Below the pieces are notes generated by a model. It was not told where the DNA came from and searched no databases. It worked only from the letters and a program-made list of their open reading frames with translations. From Endozoicomonas numazuensis (lineage in GTDB: Bacteria > Pseudomonadota > Gammaproteobacteria > Pseudomonadales > Endozoicomonadaceae), in assembly GCF_000722635.1 (NCBI RefSeq), contig NZ_JOKH01000003.1:807413-871412 (forward strand): a DNA stretch of 64,000 nucleotides, in the 5' to 3' direction. The position numbers and the translations under genes were made by a program. This document shows positions 34,034 through 43,275 of the stretch, one piece after another. Every line of letters begins with the position of its first letter. The stretch's first letter is position 1.

Positions 34034-35275
34034 ATGAAATGGTTTACCTCACCCTTGCTCAGTATTCCAGCGACTCTCTTTCTTATCTTGTTGGTTCTTT
34101 CGACAACCACGCGCTCTGAAGCTATTCATCCAAAAGCCGTTCTGGGTCCCCTCCAGAAAGTAACCATTGGACCGGATCAACAACAGAGCTCATCCGTCAC
34201 TCTGGCAAAAACTCTGACTCCTTCCGTTGCCCTGTCTTTCTGCCCTAAAAACACTGAAATAAACGACCATCTATGTCTGATATGGTTAAACCAGAATCAG
34301 CAAATTGAAATGGCCTACAGTGAATCTCCTGTCAGAAAACCAGAAGCACTCACAAGTGAATTTACCACAATAGCTCCGGCCTTCAAGGAGCACGATAAAA
34401 TACCGGAGACCTTGCTGGGGGTTACCGCAACACCCTATAAAGATGGTTTTATTCTGGCTTACCTGACAAGAAAAGATAAAACAGGCAGTCTGCCAGACAT
34501 CAGTCACTCTGCCCCTCAAAGGGTTGAAGATTTAAAAAAATCGGTTGCTGACAGTCATCTCTATCTTGCCCTGGCGACTTTAAGGCAGAGTGGTAAACTC
34601 TATGAATGGTCTATAAGCCGATCCAGTGAAGTAGATGCTGATACTTCCGGAGGTATTATTGCTGGCACTCCATCAGTTTCTGTCATCGGTGACAGGGTCA
34701 ACCTGTCATACAGCATATTTTCACTCGACAACGGGCAACCAGTAAGTAAAATCGTTGAAATAAGCGACGCTGCTCAAATAGGTACCCACCAGCATATCTC
34801 TGGCTTGAGTGTATCGACTGCTATTCACACAGCGCCCACACCTCAATTACTGAATATTCCGGAAAACAGTTTCAACTATGCAGCTTACGCTGACATCAGT
34901 AGTCAGAAGATGAAGATTGCACTGCAGACGAAGCCCCAGATGCAATTTAACAACACCTTGATACCTGAGCCCACTATTCAGGCATCCTGGCTCTACCACT
35001 TCAATCAAATAAACATGGGAGAGGCATACCTGATCACTCTGCTGATGACAGACAGTCAGGGAGAGAACCTTTTGTTTTCACTGTATCCAGATATTTTTGA
35101 CGGACATGAAGGATGGAGCAGCGTCAAACAATTACCCACAAGCTCCTTTGCCATTAGCGCTTCACAAGCCGTTTTTCCCGGAGAGGAGCCGGCTATCATT
35201 ATGCCTGGCCTGAACCTGAAGGACTTGACTCTTTCACTGCAGGCGTTCTCGATCAAGGAAGTAGAAAGCCCATAG
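34034..35275 (+). CDS. secreted protein, unknown function
   Basis: A 413-residue protein with a signal peptide (about 1-30). The mature region alternates short strands and polar turns (VGLSY/YAAYADISSQKMKIA type) and has only two cysteines (about 76 and 88), consistent with a beta-rich, perhaps propeller-like fold, but no repeat motif is clear enough to claim it. Preceded by an AT-rich promoter region and a Shine-Dalgarno-like GCAGG. No relatives recognised; neighbours on both sides are unrelated. Confidence 0.55.
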   Translation: MKWFTSPLLSIPATLFLILLVLSTTTRSEAIHPKAVLGPLQKVTIGPDQQQSSSVTLAKTLTPSVALSFCPKNTEINDHLCLIWLNQNQQIEMAYSESPVRKPEALTSEFTTIAPAFKEHDKIPETLLGVTATPYKDGFILAYLTRKDKTGSLPDISHSAPQRVEDLKKSVADSHLYLALATLRQSGKLYEWSISRSSEVDADTSGGIIAGTPSVSVIGDRVNLSYSIFSLDNGQPVSKIVEISDAAQIGTHQHISGLSVSTAIHTAPTPQLLNIPENSFNYAAYADISSQKMKIALQTKPQMQFNNTLIPEPTIQASWLYHFNQINMGEAYLITLLMTDSQGENLLFSLYPDIFDGHEGWSSVKQLPTSSFAISASQAVFPGEEPAIIMPGLNLKDLTLSLQAFSIKEVESP

Positions 35276-35352
35276 GATTTAGCTCGAAATACATTCCCGA
35301 TTAAAACATAAGCTCCGCTCACCCCAAGCCTGTGGAAAGCTCTGGCTCTAAG

Positions 35353-35377
35353 CTTCGACAGGCTCAGCACGAACGGG
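35353..35377. repeat. REP-like repeat (family 1, half site)
   Basis: CTTCGACAGGCTCAGCACGAACGGG matches one arm of the palindrome at 58666-58728 with two or three differences. Only one arm is present. Confidence 0.6.
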
Positions 35378-35561
35378 GCTTGATGAATCAACGAATTTTT
35401 TTTCCGGACTATTCCTCAGCCCTTAATGAGGTAATTCAATATCTCTACCACTTGAGCGGGAGTAGTTGCCCAAGCTTGCGCTGCTGCATCCACTTCCTTC
35501 AGCGGGTGAACAATCGATTCGTCATGAAGTGTTATAAAGGCTTGGATAAGGCCGCACAAAA

Positions 35562-35600
35562 GCCTGCATCAAAGGCCTGCATCAAAGGCCTGCATCAAAG
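35562..35600 (+). repeat. three tandem copies of a 13-bp unit
   Basis: GCCTGCATCAAAG is repeated three times without interruption, and a degenerate fourth (GCAGCATTC) follows. Thirteen is not a multiple of three, so copy-number change would alter frame in any overlapping ORF; slippage-prone. Confidence 0.85.
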
Positions 35601-35684
35601 GCAGCATTCTACTGTTTGTATTTATCTCCAAAGCGAATCACTGCCAGACAAGTCCAGGTCGACAAAAATGACGACGGAGAAACC

Positions 35685-35797
35685 AGGAGGCTGACCGATA
35701 ATAGCGCCCGCAGTGAGGACGGCAGAATTTTTAGACCCATTTGCTGTCGCCGCAGTAGGGCTGTCTATTCTCGGACGCTATTCTCGGTCAGCCTCCT
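35685..35797. mobile_element. 113-bp MITE-like palindromic element
   Basis: Terminal inverted repeats AGGAGGCTGACCGATAATAG and, at the right end, the complement CTATTCTCGGTCAGCCTCCT differ at one base. The interior arms (CAGTGAGGACGGCAG / CTGTCGCCGCAGTAGG) also pair imperfectly around a TTTTTAGACCCAT loop, so the whole element can fold into a hairpin of about 50 bp. No coding capacity. It splits a plus-strand frame, with no obvious target duplication. Confidence 0.65.
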
Positions 35798-36023
35798 AGA
35801 GACGATATTTGATGCTTTGACAACTAACCCTTTCACTCCTGCACTTGTGAAAAGGCTGGCCAAATATCAGCCTGAGTTTTTTGTAAAACTGCTGCATCAG
35901 GCCAATATGTCTGAACTCACCGCTCAAGAATATGACGCATATCTATCAGGGTTGCCAGACTTACAAAATACTGCAGTCCTCTCAGTGAGGGAAAACGTTC
36001 TATTTCGCCCATCCCATTTATAA
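35798..36023 (+). pseudogene. possible interrupted ORF, C-terminal part
   Basis: Following the MITE, the frame reads FDALTTNPFTPALVKRLAKY...LSGLPDLQ... and stops at 36023. The composition looks like real protein, but no start or ribosome-binding site precedes it. The codons before the MITE in the same frame (35616-35684) are not convincing. Could be the 3' end of a gene broken by the MITE. Between 35276 and 35615 I see only repeats. Confidence 0.25.
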
Positions 36024-36119
36024 GTTTTTCTTATCATACCCGAAAGAATATCTCGTTTGTCGTCTATACGAATCAAATCTACTCTGTAGCTGTTCTCAAG
36101 CAGGAAAGGAGGCAGCAGA

Positions 36120-36308
36120 ATGAAACAGAATGCACTTCGTAAAATGGCCCGTTTACCTATGAAACTGATTAACCAATGGGATAAATGGCATCATCGTTCA
36201 AGAACTCACGAGTATCTGGCCAGAATGGATAGCAGAATGCTCAAGGATATTGGGGTAACAGAAGCTGACCGTATGGATGAAATCAGCAAACCTTTTTGGA
36301 GAGAATAA
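36120..36308 (+). CDS. DUF1127 (YjiS-like) small protein
   Basis: A 62-residue basic protein with an AAGGAGG-like site upstream. The C-terminal half LARMDSRMLKDIGVTEADRM is the DUF1127 signature (LxxLdDrmLrDIGltR). Members with a short basic domain act as small regulators of phosphate, motility or RNA-linked functions in some proteobacteria; here the role is unknown. Transcription ends at the adjacent hairpin. Confidence 0.85.
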   Translation: MKQNALRKMARLPMKLINQWDKWHHRSRTHEYLARMDSRMLKDIGVTEADRMDEISKPFWRE

Positions 36309-36310
36309 AT

Positions 36311-36342
36311 AAGACCTGAAGAAACAAGCGCCTTCAGGTCTT
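36311..36342. terminator. convergent terminator hairpin
   Basis: AAGACCTGAAG and CTTCAGGTCTT form an 11-bp perfect stem around a 10-base loop between the convergent DUF1127 and Cys-rich protein genes. A/T flanks are short. Confidence 0.7.
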
Positions 36343-36351
36343 AAACTCAAA

Positions 36352-37392
36352 TTACTTACCGTCCATACATGGAATATTATTCCAGTCCAGGCTAGCCGCT
36401 TCGGCATTTGTATCTGAATTGCAGATGTAACAGAAATTTCGGTTGTGACTGTTGTCATGTTTGACTTTTCGACCCATTATGCAATGGCGTTTTGTATCCA
36501 TGCAGAACCTTACTTTATTGTTGTAGCGCGCACACTCTCCAAGATCCTCGGCTTTGTGTTTCTTCTCCTTGCCATCTTTAATCCAGTAGTGCCCATTGTC
36601 AGTTCCTTTATCAAACTTACAGACAAAGGTGTGACCTTTGACATACTCAGGAAATTGACACTCTTTGGTTTGAGGTGCGGGGACTGCCTGAGCTTGTATT
36701 GTACTCTGTTGAGTATGGTTACTATCGGTGCCAACAGCCTCGTAGTAACGAGACTCATCCAGCTCACAGCGTTTACCATCAGACGATTTGGTACCAAAAG
36801 AGAAGTAACGCCGCTTTTCTCCACGAACTTTTTCGACCCTGCTTTCCATACAGCGATTGGGTCTCTGCATAGCAACCGTGGCTCCCCCTAAAGTTTTTTC
36901 ACCATTGGAGCTAGAGGCTTCTTGAGACATTCCACCCTGAGCAGAAATCTCAGGTTCTCCTGTCTGTTCGTCACAGAATTCAAAAACCAGTTTTGAAATG
37001 AATATTGTGGTGGTAATACCCGCAGGATCTTTCAAAGAGGGTTTATAAGTTTTAGCTTGCTGCAACTGAATATGATTTGTCGACAACCATTGAAACTCAT
37101 AACTGTAAGTATTACTTCCGCTGGAATCCTTATACAAACAAGCCAGAACCTCATTGCCTACCTCTCCCTGATATCCAACATGTCCAACCTCAATACCAGA
37201 ACCCACTGGCGAATCAGTCACACACAGCGGCACATCGTCGCTGCCTTCCATGACTTCAGTGAGAGCATCCACGTTATATGAGCTGTTGGCATAGGTTGTA
37301 ACCCAGCATGCATTTTTGGCTACAGCATGAGTCATCGACAGTACAAGGAAAGCTCCTATCGCACTGTACAAAGCCATTCGAACTGAGCGCAT
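36352..37392 (-). CDS. cysteine-rich secreted protein, unknown function
   Basis: A 346-residue exported protein; signal peptide about 1-25. The mature chain has at least 14 cysteines. The C-terminal ~100 residues (ECQFPEYVKG...CKFDKG, CARYNNKVRFC, RHCIMGRK, NFCYIC, IPCMDGK) form a dense disulfide-type domain, and an N-terminal Cys pair region (ACWVTTY..., VPLCVTD, VLACLYKD, FEFCDE) a second. A Ser/Glu-rich linker joins them. Such disulfide density suggests an extracellular role. No family recognised. It is monocistronic, convergent with DUF1127. Confidence 0.65.
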   Translation of the reverse strand: MRSVRMALYSAIGAFLVLSMTHAVAKNACWVTTYANSSYNVDALTEVMEGSDDVPLCVTDSPVGSGIEVGHVGYQGEVGNEVLACLYKDSSGSNTYSYEFQWLSTNHIQLQQAKTYKPSLKDPAGITTTIFISKLVFEFCDEQTGEPEISAQGGMSQEASSSNGEKTLGGATVAMQRPNRCMESRVEKVRGEKRRYFSFGTKSSDGKRCELDESRYYEAVGTDSNHTQQSTIQAQAVPAPQTKECQFPEYVKGHTFVCKFDKGTDNGHYWIKDGKEKKHKAEDLGECARYNNKVRFCMDTKRHCIMGRKVKHDNSHNRNFCYICNSDTNAEAASLDWNNIPCMDGK

Positions 37393-37475
37393 CAGATTTC
37401 ACCCATTACAAAAATTGATAATTCAAATGCAACTGTCTTTCCATAAGCTGGCCATTTGAGACTTTTGACTCGGTG

Positions 37476-37602
37476 TATACCCATCGCCTTTCAAGATGCT
37501 ACGTTGTTGCCAGCGTTCGCTCACCCTGATCACCTACTACTTGTAGGCTCACAGGGCTTCGCTCACTTGTCGCTGGTAGCATCTTGAAATCCAATGGGTA
37601 TA
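37476..37602. repeat. 127-bp palindromic intergenic repeat (family 2)
   Basis: The ends TATACCCATcGccTTTCAAGATGCTAC and GTAGCATCTTGAAATCCAATGGGTATA are inverted repeats, enclosing TTGTAGGCTCACAGGGCTTCG. ERIC-like or MITE-like elements with TATACCCA...TTTCAAGATGC ends are common in marine and enteric gammaproteobacteria. It lies in the 380-base gap between the Cys-rich protein and the methyltransferase genes; nothing else was seen there. Confidence 0.75.
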
Positions 37603-37774
37603 TTTACGCAAGTTCCGCTATCCCGACTGAACCTGTTGTTTTGGAGTTATGCTTTACTGGACAAATTTATATAGACGAAGCCCTGATTTTCCGCCACCCC
37701 TTTCCCATGCGACACAAGAAATACTGATATGCATTGGCTATAGTGGCAGAACCTTCCCGCTTCAGGAGTCAACT

Positions 37775-38554
37775 ATGCATGCCCGGTTTTCCTTTGATCA
37801 GGACAGCTCTGAACAAACCCGAAACTCCTACCTCAAACCTGATATCGTTCAGCAGCGGCAATACACCCTGAACCGCCTTGATTTGAAAAGAGGTGAAAGT
37901 GTTCTGGATATTGGCTGCGGTCCAGGTCTGCTGGTCAGTGAGATGGCCAAACAAACCGGTTCAGGTGGGCTGATTACAGGAGTTGATCCGAGCAAACCCA
38001 TGTTGACGATGGCTGAAAAACTCTGCCGGGATCAGAACAATACTCATTTTCAGCAAGCCGACGCGGAAACCCTGCCCTTTGAGAACGCCTCCTTTGACGT
38101 GGCGGTTTCCATTCAGGTGTTGGAATACGTCAGCAATGTTGATCAGGCGCTTCTGGAAATACATCGGGTGCTCAAGCCCGGTGGTCGGGCTCTGATTATT
38201 GATACCGACTGGGATTCACTGGTCTGGAATCATTCTGACAGGGAAAGCATGCTGAGAGCTATAGAGCTCTGGGAATCCCATTGTGAAGACTCGTATTTAC
38301 CTCGCAAACTACCCACTAAATTTCACAGAGCTAAACTGAGCGTCAATCACATCAACATTTACCCTATTATCAATACTTCCTTTAGCGATCAGGATTACTC
38401 CTATTTTTTGGCCAGATCCATCTGCAATCACCTGTCGGACACCTTAACAATTGAGCAAATTAATGCCTGGTTTCAGGATCTGGTGACAAAAAATGATCAG
38501 AATGATTATTTTTTTAGCCTCAACCGCTACGTTTTTGAAGTCACAAAAAATTAA
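37775..38554 (+). CDS. class I SAM-dependent methyltransferase
   Basis: About 259 residues from the ATG at 37775, which has AGGAG upstream; the longer frame from 37649 begins without a ribosome-binding site. SAM motif I VLDIGCGPGLL, motif II region GVDPSKPMLTMA, motif III ADAETLPFENASFDVAVS and HRVLKPGGRALI are UbiE/Methyltransf_11-like. The C-terminal ~90 residues contain an aromatic-rich part (DYSYFLARSICNHL). Substrate unknown; the small-molecule type is more likely than protein. Stands alone. Confidence 0.88.
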   Translation: MHARFSFDQDSSEQTRNSYLKPDIVQQRQYTLNRLDLKRGESVLDIGCGPGLLVSEMAKQTGSGGLITGVDPSKPMLTMAEKLCRDQNNTHFQQADAETLPFENASFDVAVSIQVLEYVSNVDQALLEIHRVLKPGGRALIIDTDWDSLVWNHSDRESMLRAIELWESHCEDSYLPRKLPTKFHRAKLSVNHINIYPIINTSFSDQDYSYFLARSICNHLSDTLTIEQINAWFQDLVTKNDQNDYFFSLNRYVFEVTKN

Positions 38555-38653
38555 CAACCTGTTAATTGTGCACGTAATAGGTAAAAGTAAGCATGGGAGC
38601 TGAAGCTCACAAACGATAAGTTTGTTATTTTTACCTACACAAAAAAACGACAG

Positions 38654-39241
38654 ATGAAAAAAACGATTCTAACGGCTGCCATATTGGCAGTCAGTGCCTC
38701 TGTTGCCCAAGCAGATATTATTGGTGCAAAGCTAGGTTATAACTATTGGAATACCGCCAACCACGGTGATTTTCAAACCGTTTACGGTCAGATAGAGCAC
38801 CCTGTTCCCCTGCTGCCCAATCTGGCGGTAGGCTATAGCAAGCTCAATCATGACAAGCTGAAGTTCGACAGTTACGACGCTACCGGCTACTACGAAATAC
38901 TGGACAACGGCAACATTGCCCTTGATCTTGGCCTGGGTGCCCGACGTTTCGACAGTGGTAAATACCGGGATGCCTCATTCAGCGACACGGTGCCCATGAT
39001 CACAGCTGATGTAGAACTCTTTCAGGCCAGTGCCCTGAGTTTTTACAGCAAACTGTATGCGGGTCGCTCCAGTGATACCCGCTTTAATGATTTCGAAGTG
39101 GGTGCTCGCTTTCACTTGTTTGCAGGTCTGAAACTGCAAGGCGGATACCGAACCTACGAAATCGATATGGATGGCACCAAGGGCATCTACAACGATGAGC
39201 GTATCAAGGGCTTTAACCTGGGTCTGCTCTGGGATATCTGA
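38654..39241 (+). CDS. TIGR04219-type outer-membrane beta-barrel protein
   Basis: A 195-residue protein with signal peptide 1-20 (VAQA cut) and alternating strands typical of an 8-stranded barrel; it begins DIIGAKLGYNYWN and ends GFNLGLLWDI. This pattern, including ARFHLFAGLKLQGGYRTYEID, resembles the TIGR04219 family of small outer-membrane barrels. Function is unknown for the family. Upstream region has an AT-rich promoter-like stretch. Confidence 0.82.
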   Translation: MKKTILTAAILAVSASVAQADIIGAKLGYNYWNTANHGDFQTVYGQIEHPVPLLPNLAVGYSKLNHDKLKFDSYDATGYYEILDNGNIALDLGLGARRFDSGKYRDASFSDTVPMITADVELFQASALSFYSKLYAGRSSDTRFNDFEVGARFHLFAGLKLQGGYRTYEIDMDGTKGIYNDERIKGFNLGLLWDI

Positions 39242-39384
39242 TCTGCTGCTCACCGACAGCTGGTTCCGGTGAACCAGCTCCCTTCAAACTTATTCCCACT
39301 GATTACGAATATTCCCAACCACTTCTGACAAATCAACATACTTTTCTAAGCTAAAGAGAAGATCACTCAAAATGGCAGGTTACA

Positions 39385-42300
39385 GTGGACAGAACTGGCC
39401 GGGATAAGCCCTCTCCCCTATCAGGGAATATTTCCCCTACTCACTCGTCAATGGGCCCTGAACAAAAAAGTGAAACCACGGGTCAGCACGATCAACGTGA
39501 TATCACCCACACCAGTGGCGATAATCTGGTAGCCAAAGCCTCTGCCGTGGCTGGAACAGATGAACAGCTATCCAAGCGGGCTGTCAGAAAAAAGAAACAC
39601 ACCCGGGATGAAATGGCCAAAATGGGTCATGAAGTGGATAAATCACGCGAAGCCATTAAAGCGTTTATGAAGCAAAATGGCATTGATAAAGGACTGCCAC
39701 AAATTCAATGCACCCGTGATCACGGTTATGTCGGAGCCTCCCAGCTTCTATTTGTCCAGATGGAACAGCTGAAACAGTTGCTGGATGAACACTTTGCCAA
39801 AGCAAACAAGATGTATCAGGTGCTCACGTCTGATTACAGTGTTTATAAAAAGCTTGAAACCACTGCAAGAAGAGCCGCCAGATCACAGCAGGTCAGCGAA
39901 GATGATCAAGCCTTCCTCAGGGATGCGGTGAGCCTCGGAAACTCAGACAAGCGCCATAAGGATTATTGGGGAGAGAGGAAACTGATTCACCTCTATGCCA
40001 GCTTTTGTCGCATACGTTTCAGTGAAGCCCTTAAAGTGATGAGTATCCTGGATTCCATTCAACTGAGCGAAACTTTCGGTCACAGGATAGAGACCTTTCT
40101 ACCCCAAACGATCGAGTGTATGAAAATGTACCAGGAAGTGGTTCAGTATCAGCTGGGGCTTGAACATTATTCAGAACTGGAAGAAAGCCTCAAAACCCAT
40201 GATAAGGTCGCCTTTGGGGTGGCTATGCTGGCAGATCTGGCTGTGGCTCATTATATGCTCACCCATAATCAGGAAGCACTGCGTGCAATGCTGTCTGCAC
40301 ACTCTTGCTATTTCAGTCAATGGTTGGCTGACTTTGACCCTGAACAACCGCAAGTATTGGAGCTGGAAAGCTGGAGAGTCAAGCAGCTGATCACTGCAGC
40401 CATTCTAGTGGACAACCCCAAACAGGCACAACGCCTGCTGCAGTTCTACCGAAAGCAGATGGAAGCAGACAACCCGCTCTTTGCCCCAAAAGATATATTT
40501 TCACTCTGCCATTCTCTGCTGGCCTCTCTGACCTATCTTTATGATCGCCCTGAGCCATTAGCCCACTTTAAGGCCAGAGTAGAAGGAGCAGAAACGTTGG
40601 TCTCTGAGTTAGAAGTCCTGATCAGATCCATCAATAAAAACAAAATGCTACCGGAAGATAGCCGGGCTTCCCTAATGTTCTTTTATGAGCAGATCAATCA
40701 GCACTGCCAAGCGGTAGTAAGAGACCTTCGCAATCAGGAAGCAGGGGTGGCACAAATGGCTTCTGACCTCATCACAGAAGAAGAAGAGGATCAGAAACGG
40801 ATCAACGGCAAATTAGAAACCAGAGAGAAGAAGCGTCGGGAAAGAGAAGAAGCAAAACTGGAAGCTGAATGGAAGAAAAAGCAGGCTAAAATGGCCGTAA
40901 CCATTGCCTCAGAAAAAAAGCCGGGAACCCCTCCGCCAAAGCCCTATGATCTGGCGGGCACTCTTAGCGAAGCCTCAAAAGCCTTTGGTCGAAAAGAGGC
41001 CGTTGGTGTTCTTAATGGCATTTTCAAGAAAGTCATTCAGCATCCGCAAGTCAGTGGTTTTGATAAGGCACAAGCCCATTATGGTTATGCCGACATGGTC
41101 ACCGCCAGACTTCGACGACAGCTGGAATCAGTTCACAAGATGATTGAACCTGTTTATGCCTATAGAGAAGCCTTGGAAAGTCAGGATCTCCCTGAACTTG
41201 ATAAAGATATCAAATTCAGGGAAGCCCTGAAGCTCTTTAAACTGAATATGCAAAATATCAGTATCAATACCCTGGTCATGAGTAAAGCAGTGAAAGATGC
41301 ACAGGAGATCTTCTTTGGCCTTTCCGAGGATCAGCCAGAATTTATTGATGCTCTGGTGGACCTGCACAATGAGATGGAATACTTGATTGCACAAGGAAAA
41401 ATGGTCATCCAGTGTTGCAAGGATATTCCGAATATCTATGCACTGCGCGGTCAAATGATTCATCGTCATAAACTCTCAGGAAGTGGAGGCTCTCAACAAC
41501 GCAGTCAGCTAGTCGTTCGAGTCAAGGACCTGGAAGAACTAGGAAAAAAGCTCGACACTTCTATGGAAATGCTGGAAAACTCTCTGGATCGTAAACAGGT
41601 GGCACAATTCCGACAGGTACCCCCTGTTGCAAGAACAAAAGTCTCAGAGCCTGACGAAAGAATGCAGACTCTGAGTCCTATTCTTCCAGAACTCAGGCCT
41701 CAATCCTCCCTCTCGCAACCGGGCAATGCACATTCTAGCTCTCGCTCAAGTTCAGATTTTTTAAGAGCCGAAACTGGAGCTGCTACGACTCAAGAAGTGA
41801 GCATACCTTACCCCCCCGGAGCCATCGTATTTGCGTTGCCAGATGCCATGAGACTCGAACTTCAAGAAAAAGTTGGAAACCTGCCCAAGCCAGACCCCGA
41901 AAGTCCCCGACCTTCCAGGTTTGAAATTCACCCGGAACATGGCGCAACACCACACCCCCTGACTACCCTGGCATTCACTATTGGCAGAACACTGGTTGTG
42001 CAGGCAGGTGGTGATCGATGGGTCGTTTCTCCTGGATACCCACCTCAACGGGATTCCGATGTTGCCATTCCCAAAAATGCGCTTAAGCTCGAGTTCTGTT
42101 TTTCCTCTATGACAGAGATGTCCAGCCACAGTACTGATATAACACATGGCTCATTACCCGATCTGATTACCTCCTCAAGGGAAACATCTCCAGTCCATAC
42201 CGTTACGCCTACAGATGGATCAACGGAAGTGGGTCTGGAGAAACTGGAAACAGTGGAAATCGAAGAGCCTCTAGAAGTCGAACTGCCTCTGAGACTGTTC

Positions 42301-43080
42301 ATTCCGCACAACATGAATACAGCTCTGGGAGTTTCGATCATAGAACGCAATCTGATGGAACTCATCGATCCGGAAACCGTTCAGGAGAGAAAGCCTCCAG
42401 CAGCAAGTACTGTAAAAGAAGACTCCCAACAGGAATGGAAAACGGCCAGCCGCAAATCTAAAAAAGGTAAAAAAGGGAAGCCACAGGGACGTAAAGGAAA
42501 AGGGTCAGTGACACCTGAACCCCAAGCTGCCCCAGTCAGAGAAGAGAACGTTCCTGCTGTTGAAACAGTAAAAGAGCCGAATCCAGCTGCACTGGGTCTG
42601 AAGCTCCAGACAAGGCTTCGTGACTATCTTGAAGTACTCCATGACACAGGGAAAACTCCAGCGGGTAAGTCTGTGCCCGAGCAACTGGGTTTAAACGCTC
42701 TTCTGACAAGAGTCAGACAGGAGACTTTTCTGAAAAACCCTGATTATTTACACCATGACCTGACTATTCTGGCTGATGCTCTGAAGATTCCGATTCGGGC
42801 AAACCTCTCAATGGGACACAGTATCTACTGCAGGCCAGATCTGATCAAACCCGAGAGTCTGAACCTCTGGACAGAGCCGGGCGAGCCCCACCTGAATCTT
42901 ATGCATCCTTCTTACGCCAAGGAAAACCAATGGTTTGCGTCTCTGACTCATTACTTCCATTGTTGCGACGACGAAGATACAGAGCTGTTTCCGGAGAAGC
43001 CTGTCAAAGAAGCCAGAAAATCCAAAGACCCTAAAGCCACAACAGCAAAGTCAAAAAAGGGACCAGGAGCTAGTCATTAG
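39385..43080 (+). CDS. large coiled-coil and basic protein, candidate T3SS substrate
   Basis: A 1231-residue protein starting at GTG 39385 with AGGT upstream. No signal peptide or membrane helix is seen. The N-terminal 40 residues are polar and disordered, rich in Ser, Thr, Gly and Gln, as in type III signals. Residues about 100-460 form helical repeats, about 464-505 a highly charged coiled coil (EKKRREREEAKLEAEWKKK), and about 1021-1040 a Lys-rich stretch (SRKSKKGKKGKPQGRKGKG) that resembles a nuclear localisation signal. The C-terminal ~110 residues could be a globular OTU-like domain, but catalytic residues are not evident. It precedes a SycD-like chaperone gene by 195 bases. Confidence 0.75.
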   Translation: MDRTGRDKPSPLSGNISPTHSSMGPEQKSETTGQHDQRDITHTSGDNLVAKASAVAGTDEQLSKRAVRKKKHTRDEMAKMGHEVDKSREAIKAFMKQNGIDKGLPQIQCTRDHGYVGASQLLFVQMEQLKQLLDEHFAKANKMYQVLTSDYSVYKKLETTARRAARSQQVSEDDQAFLRDAVSLGNSDKRHKDYWGERKLIHLYASFCRIRFSEALKVMSILDSIQLSETFGHRIETFLPQTIECMKMYQEVVQYQLGLEHYSELEESLKTHDKVAFGVAMLADLAVAHYMLTHNQEALRAMLSAHSCYFSQWLADFDPEQPQVLELESWRVKQLITAAILVDNPKQAQRLLQFYRKQMEADNPLFAPKDIFSLCHSLLASLTYLYDRPEPLAHFKARVEGAETLVSELEVLIRSINKNKMLPEDSRASLMFFYEQINQHCQAVVRDLRNQEAGVAQMASDLITEEEEDQKRINGKLETREKKRREREEAKLEAEWKKKQAKMAVTIASEKKPGTPPPKPYDLAGTLSEASKAFGRKEAVGVLNGIFKKVIQHPQVSGFDKAQAHYGYADMVTARLRRQLESVHKMIEPVYAYREALESQDLPELDKDIKFREALKLFKLNMQNISINTLVMSKAVKDAQEIFFGLSEDQPEFIDALVDLHNEMEYLIAQGKMVIQCCKDIPNIYALRGQMIHRHKLSGSGGSQQRSQLVVRVKDLEELGKKLDTSMEMLENSLDRKQVAQFRQVPPVARTKVSEPDERMQTLSPILPELRPQSSLSQPGNAHSSSRSSSDFLRAETGAATTQEVSIPYPPGAIVFALPDAMRLELQEKVGNLPKPDPESPRPSRFEIHPEHGATPHPLTTLAFTIGRTLVVQAGGDRWVVSPGYPPQRDSDVAIPKNALKLEFCFSSMTEMSSHSTDITHGSLPDLITSSRETSPVHTVTPTDGSTEVGLEKLETVEIEEPLEVELPLRLFIPHNMNTALGVSIIERNLMELIDPETVQERKPPAASTVKEDSQQEWKTASRKSKKGKKGKPQGRKGKGSVTPEPQAAPVREENVPAVETVKEPNPAALGLKLQTRLRDYLEVLHDTGKTPAGKSVPEQLGLNALLTRVRQETFLKNPDYLHHDLTILADALKIPIRANLSMGHSIYCRPDLIKPESLNLWTEPGEPHLNLMHPSYAKENQWFASLTHYFHCCDDEDTELFPEKPVKEARKSKDPKATTAKSKKGPGASH

Positions 43081-43275
43081 GCACCTCTCAGGGTTGAGTT
43101 GTTTCTGAAGGAAGGTTCTGCATCGGGGCTTCAGTGTCAAAAATCTGGAGATTATTCGGTATTTCAACCCTTCAGCCTCTCCCTACGACTTTCGTCCCAA
43201 CAGGCAGGAGCCCCCAAAAAACGAGTGCTATACCTTTAGAAACAGAATTCTGAAAGATCAGCAAGGAAGCCGTCG

